The notes beneath the pieces were generated by a model that was given only the letters and a program-made list of their open reading frames with translations, was not told the DNA's origin and did not search any database. Positions 61,066 to 64,000 of a stretch of DNA of 64,000 bases are shown here, in pieces. Origin of the DNA: Actinomycetota bacterium (lineage in GTDB: Bacteria; Actinomycetota; Thermoleophilia; RBG-16-64-13); contig JADQBG010000012.1 of the NCBI GenBank assembly GCA_016278725.1, positions 23,424-87,423 on the forward strand, written 5' to 3'. Each line of letters starts with the position of its first letter. Position 1 is the first letter of the stretch. Position numbers and translations under genes: made by a program.

Positions 61066-61833
61066 CTAGGCCTCCGCTGCATGGCCCAAATAGGCCTCGA
61101 TCACCTTGGGATCTTGCCTGACCACATCGGGACTGCCTTCCGCGATCTTCTCGCCGTGATCCAGGACCACGATTCGGTCGGAGATGCCCATCACCAGGCG
61201 CATATCGTGTTCGATCAGGATAATCGTCATCCCCTCGTCGCGGATCCGGCGGATCAGACGCATCAGATCCTCGGTTTCCTGTGGATTCATGCCCGCCGCC
61301 GGCTCGTCCAGGAAGAGCAGTTGAGGGTCGGTGGCCATGGCCCGCGCGATCTCCAGCCGGCGCTGTGAGCCGTAGGGCAGATTCATGGCCAGTTCGCCCG
61401 CATGGCCCAAGAGCCCCACGTATTCCAGCAGCGCGAGCGCCTTATTGCGGACCGCTTCTTCCTCGCGCAACGCCCTCGGGGTGCGCAGAATAGCCGAGAA
61501 CACGTTGGTCTTCATCCTACAGTGTTGCCCCACCATCACGTTCTCGAGGGCGGTCATGTCGTTGAACAGCCGGATGTTCTGGAAGGTGCGGGCTATGCCC
61601 AACTTGGTCACCTGGCTGGGCAGGCGGCCGGCGATCGAGGTGCCCAGGAACTCGATCTTGCCCTCGCTGGGCTCATACACCCCGGTGATCACATTGAAGA
61701 AGGTGGTCTTGCCGGCGCCGTTCGGCCCGATCAGACCGACGATTTCCTGCTCGTCCACATGGAAATCCACATCGTTGACCGCGGTCAAGCCGCCGAAGCT
61801 CTTGCTGAGACCGGTTACCTCGAGAACCGCCAT
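61066..61833 (-). CDS. livG: Branched-chain amino acid-type ABC transporter ATP-binding protein LivG
   Basis: Second ATPase of the importer, 255 aa from ATG 61833. Walker A is GPNGAGKTT, with FNVITGVYEPSEGKIEF and the long LivG-specific insertion before signature YGSQRRLEIARAMA. Walker B LLFLDEPAAGMNP is followed by MRLIRRIRDEGMTIILIEHDM. It starts eight bases after the livM stop; GTG 61839 is an alternative start. Confidence 0.95.
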   Translation of the reverse strand: MAVLEVTGLSKSFGGLTAVNDVDFHVDEQEIVGLIGPNGAGKTTFFNVITGVYEPSEGKIEFLGTSIAGRLPSQVTKLGIARTFQNIRLFNDMTALENVMVGQHCRMKTNVFSAILRTPRALREEEAVRNKALALLEYVGLLGHAGELAMNLPYGSQRRLEIARAMATDPQLLFLDEPAAGMNPQETEDLMRLIRRIRDEGMTIILIEHDMRLVMGISDRIVVLDHGEKIAEGSPDVVRQDPKVIEAYLGHAAEA

Positions 61834-61841
61834 CCCCACCC

Positions 61842-62921
61842 CTAGCGCGAGCGCACGTCGGCCACGGCCTGACGCTCCTGCTCGCTCTGATGAACCGTGC
61901 GGGGACGCATTTCCAGAGCCACCCGGCGGCTGCCCAGCAGGCCTTGGGGCCGCAGGACCATCATCGCCACCAAGACCGCGCCCATGGCGATCCCCCGCAC
62001 CTCGGGATGCGCCTGGATGAACTCGAAGTCCCGGAGGTACTCCTGAAGGGAGATCCAGAGCACGGCTCCGGCAATGGGGCCGATCAGGTTCCCCATCCCT
62101 CCCAGGACCACCAGGCTGACCATCAGGATCGACTCCATCAGCTTGAAGTTGCTCGGATGGACGAAGTTCAGGTAATGAGCGAAGAACACCCCCATGACGC
62201 CGGCGAAGAAGGCGCCGACCGCGTAGCTCAGCAGTTTGTAGCGCGAAGTATGGATGCCCATGGCCTCCGCCGCGATCTCATCCTCCCTGATGGCGGTCCA
62301 GGCTCGGCCGATGCGCGAGCGGATCACCCGGGAGATCAGGAAGACCGAGAGGATGGCCAGGCCGAGGATGAGCCAGTAGAGCCGGCGCGCGTCATCGAAG
62401 ACGAAGCCGGCCACAGCCGGATTGGGAACCGAGATACCCGAGGGGCCCCGGGTGACGGCGTCCCAGTTGTTGGCCACGATGCGGATGATCTCTCCAAAGG
62501 CCAGGGTCATGATGGCCAGGTAGTCACCGCGCAGGCGAAGCGTCGGGTAACCGATGATCGCCCCGGCAATCGAAGCCAGCAGGCCCCCGACCAGCAGGTT
62601 GACCCAGAATAGCCACCAGACCTCGCTGACCACCACGCCAAAATGCAACTCCAGCACCTGGATGAAGAGTATGGCCGTGTAGTAGCCGCCGACCGCGTAA
62701 AAGGCCACGTAGCCCAGGTCGAGCAACCCGGTGAAGCCGACCACGATGTTCAGACCCGACGCCAGCACCACGTAGATCAAAACGATGGTGAGAAGCGTCA
62801 GCCAGCGGTCGGAGTCGATGATCAGAGGAAGCACCATGGCCACCGCAACCGCGGCGATGACGAATGCGCCGTACCAGCCCAGCCCGCGCACGCGTTGACC
62901 GAGGCTGCTCGCGGAGGGCAT
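61842..62921 (-). CDS. livM: Branched-chain amino acid-type ABC transporter permease LivM
   Basis: Membrane permease of 359 aa with about ten hydrophobic segments. LivM features are VLASGLNIVVGFTGLLDLGYVAFYAVGGYY, TLRLRGDYLAIMTLAFGEIIRI and VLGGMGNLIGPIAGAVL. The ABC-contact loop is RSRIGRAWTAIREDEIAAEAMGI. The ATG overlaps the livH stop by one base (TAATG), so the two permeases are coupled. Confidence 0.95.
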   Translation of the reverse strand: MPSASSLGQRVRGLGWYGAFVIAAVAVAMVLPLIIDSDRWLTLLTIVLIYVVLASGLNIVVGFTGLLDLGYVAFYAVGGYYTAILFIQVLELHFGVVVSEVWWLFWVNLLVGGLLASIAGAIIGYPTLRLRGDYLAIMTLAFGEIIRIVANNWDAVTRGPSGISVPNPAVAGFVFDDARRLYWLILGLAILSVFLISRVIRSRIGRAWTAIREDEIAAEAMGIHTSRYKLLSYAVGAFFAGVMGVFFAHYLNFVHPSNFKLMESILMVSLVVLGGMGNLIGPIAGAVLWISLQEYLRDFEFIQAHPEVRGIAMGAVLVAMMVLRPQGLLGSRRVALEMRPRTVHQSEQERQAVADVRSR

Positions 62922-63853
62922 TACGCCTTCTCCGAGATATGGCTGCCGAGCAGACCCGAAGGCTTGAAGATAAGCAACAAGATCAGAATGACGAATGCGA
63001 AAGCGTCGCGGTACTCAGAACTGATGTACGCCGCGCCCAGGGACTCGATCACTCCCAGGGTGATGCCTCCCAGGAAGGCTCCGGGGATATTCCCGATGCC
63101 GCCCAGTACCGCGGCGATGAACGCCTTGAGACCGGGGATGAAGCCCATGTCCGGCTTGGCGAAGTGATAGATGGCCCCATACATCCCGCCCGCCAGCGCA
63201 CCCATCGCCGAACCGATGATGAAGGTGATCGCAATGACCCGGTTGACGTTGACCCCCATCAGGGCCGAGGTCGACTTGTCTTGGGCCGCGGCCCTCATGG
63301 CGCGGCCGATTCTGGTCCGCTGGACGAAGAAATTGAGGATCAGCATGGCCAGCACGGTGACCGCCACCACGAAGATCTGCAGATAGGTGATCTGCGCGTT
63401 GCTGATGGTGACGTACTTCGGCAACCCATTATCGCCGGTGAACATGCCGATGTCGGGAAAGAAAACCTGGCTGGAGCCGAACATGGCCTGGGCCACGTTC
63501 TGCAGCAGAATCGACATACCGATGGCGGAGATCAGCGCGGCCAGCCGGGGGGCGTTCCTCAACGGGCGGTAAGCCACGCGGTCGATCGCCACCCCCATAC
63601 CGGCCACCACGGCCATGGCGATGGGTACGGCGAGGAGGAAATGCAGACCGGGAAAGTTGACCTCTTGCCCAAAAATCGTCATCGAGTCGACCATCATGGT
63701 GATACTGATGAACGCCCCGAACATAAAGAGCTCGCCAAAGGCGAAATTGATCAGTTCGATAATGCCGTAGACCATGGTGTATCCCACGGCGATCAGTGCA
63801 TACAGACTACCGAGCATGAGTCCGTTGAGGAGCTGTTGTATCAAGTAGTCCAA
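62921..63853 (-). CDS. livH: Branched-chain amino acid-type ABC transporter permease LivH
   Basis: Membrane permease of 310 aa with about eight hydrophobic segments. LivH features are QQLLNGLMLGSLYALIAVGYTMVYGIIELINFAFGE, RTRIGRAMRAAAQDKSTSALMGVNV and AAVLGGIGNIPGAFLGG. I chose TTG 63853 because GGAG lies just upstream and the family N-terminus fits; a longer TTG-started frame to 63919 has no support. It is the first gene of the liv-hyu unit. A substrate-binding protein gene is not in the window and may lie just to the right. Confidence 0.93.
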   Translation of the reverse strand: MDYLIQQLLNGLMLGSLYALIAVGYTMVYGIIELINFAFGELFMFGAFISITMMVDSMTIFGQEVNFPGLHFLLAVPIAMAVVAGMGVAIDRVAYRPLRNAPRLAALISAIGMSILLQNVAQAMFGSSQVFFPDIGMFTGDNGLPKYVTISNAQITYLQIFVVAVTVLAMLILNFFVQRTRIGRAMRAAAQDKSTSALMGVNVNRVIAITFIIGSAMGALAGGMYGAIYHFAKPDMGFIPGLKAFIAAVLGGIGNIPGAFLGGITLGVIESLGAAYISSEYRDAFAFVILILLLIFKPSGLLGSHISEKA

Positions 63854-63909
63854 GGAACTCCAGATAACTCTAGATGAACCGCCAATGAACCGTCCGCACA
63901 GAGCGCCGC

Positions 63910-63939
63910 ATCTTAACAAATGGCGAGTCGGCGCCGCAA
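63910..63939 (-). promoter_or_regulatory. Predicted promoter of the livHMGF-hyuAB unit
   Basis: Minus strand -35 TTGCGG (63934-63939) and -10 TAAGAT (63910-63915, 4/6), 18-nt spacer, leader of about 50 nt to TTG 63853. Confidence 0.4.
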
Positions 63940-63965
63940 CCCGAAATGGCGGGCGGGCAGGCCAT

Positions 63966-64000
63966 AAAAAATGGCGGGCGGGGACGGAATCGTCCCCGCC
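63966..64000 (-). terminator. Terminator of a gene beyond the right edge
   Basis: GGCGGGGACG and CGTCCCCGCC make a perfect 10-bp stem with a GAAT loop (63977-64000). On the minus strand it is followed by CGCCATTTTTTATGG. A duplicated AATGGCGGGCGGG lies beside it (63949 and 63970). It would end transcription of a minus-strand gene right of the window. Confidence 0.6.

Overview
The window is 64 kb of GC-rich bacterial chromosome, almost entirely coding. Nearly every gene lies on the minus strand. The order comEA-comEC-holA, divergent rpsT, lepA-hemW-hrcA-dnaJ-prmA is the arrangement known from Actinomycetota. Futalosine-pathway menaquinone genes, a split archaeal-type glutamate synthase, GSI-alpha glutamine synthetase and apparently leaderless promoters suggest a deep-branching member of that phylum (Rubrobacteria or Thermoleophilia-like). 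That placement is inference from gene content only; no rRNA is present. I recognised no tRNA, rRNA, CRISPR array, prophage or insertion sequence.

Layout, left to right. 1-6020: truncated prmA, dnaJ, hrcA, hemW, a 51-aa membrane protein and lepA (chaperones and translation). 6085-8425: two small MoaD/ThiS-like beta-grasp proteins and the lipid II flippase murJ. 8509-12854: rpsT, then holA, comEC and comEA (replication, DNA uptake). 12963-18324: a DEAD-box helicase with acidic tail, an alpha/beta hydrolase, a YajQ-family protein and a divergent M23 peptidase. 18361-25751: an ABC-F ATPase, mqnD and mqnB of menaquinone synthesis, and the pyruvate dehydrogenase E2, E1beta and E1alpha genes. 26040-29182: a 46-aa zinc-ribbon protein, a YHS-LOG fusion, alr and a VapBC-type toxin-antitoxin pair. 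29183-34007: a possible structured RNA, acs, an acetyl-CoA hydrolase fused to a GNAT domain, and a ferredoxin behind a CsoR-family-like operator. 34033-46660: an EamA transporter, leuS, a MgtC protein, uvrB, a lytic transglycosylase, coaE, rpsA and polA.

46872-55221 is the nitrogen-assimilation block and the most interesting region. In transcription order it has an HdrB-HdrC fusion, then glutamate synthase as three separate proteins (amidotransferase, ferredoxin-FMN synthase, GXGXG), then glutamine synthetase, then a fourth FMN glutamate-synthase-like protein behind its own tandem promoters. No NAD(P)H-oxidising GltD is present, so the HdrBC protein is a candidate electron donor. 55415-63853 is a branched-chain-amino-acid-type ABC transporter (livHMGF) followed by hydantoinase/oxoprolinase A and B subunits and an enolase-superfamily enzyme, which looks like an uptake-and-catabolism operon.

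Several genes are too short for routine calling (51, 46 and 44 aa). Start sites were chosen mainly by Shine-Dalgarno sequence and family N-terminus; several differ from the longest open frame.
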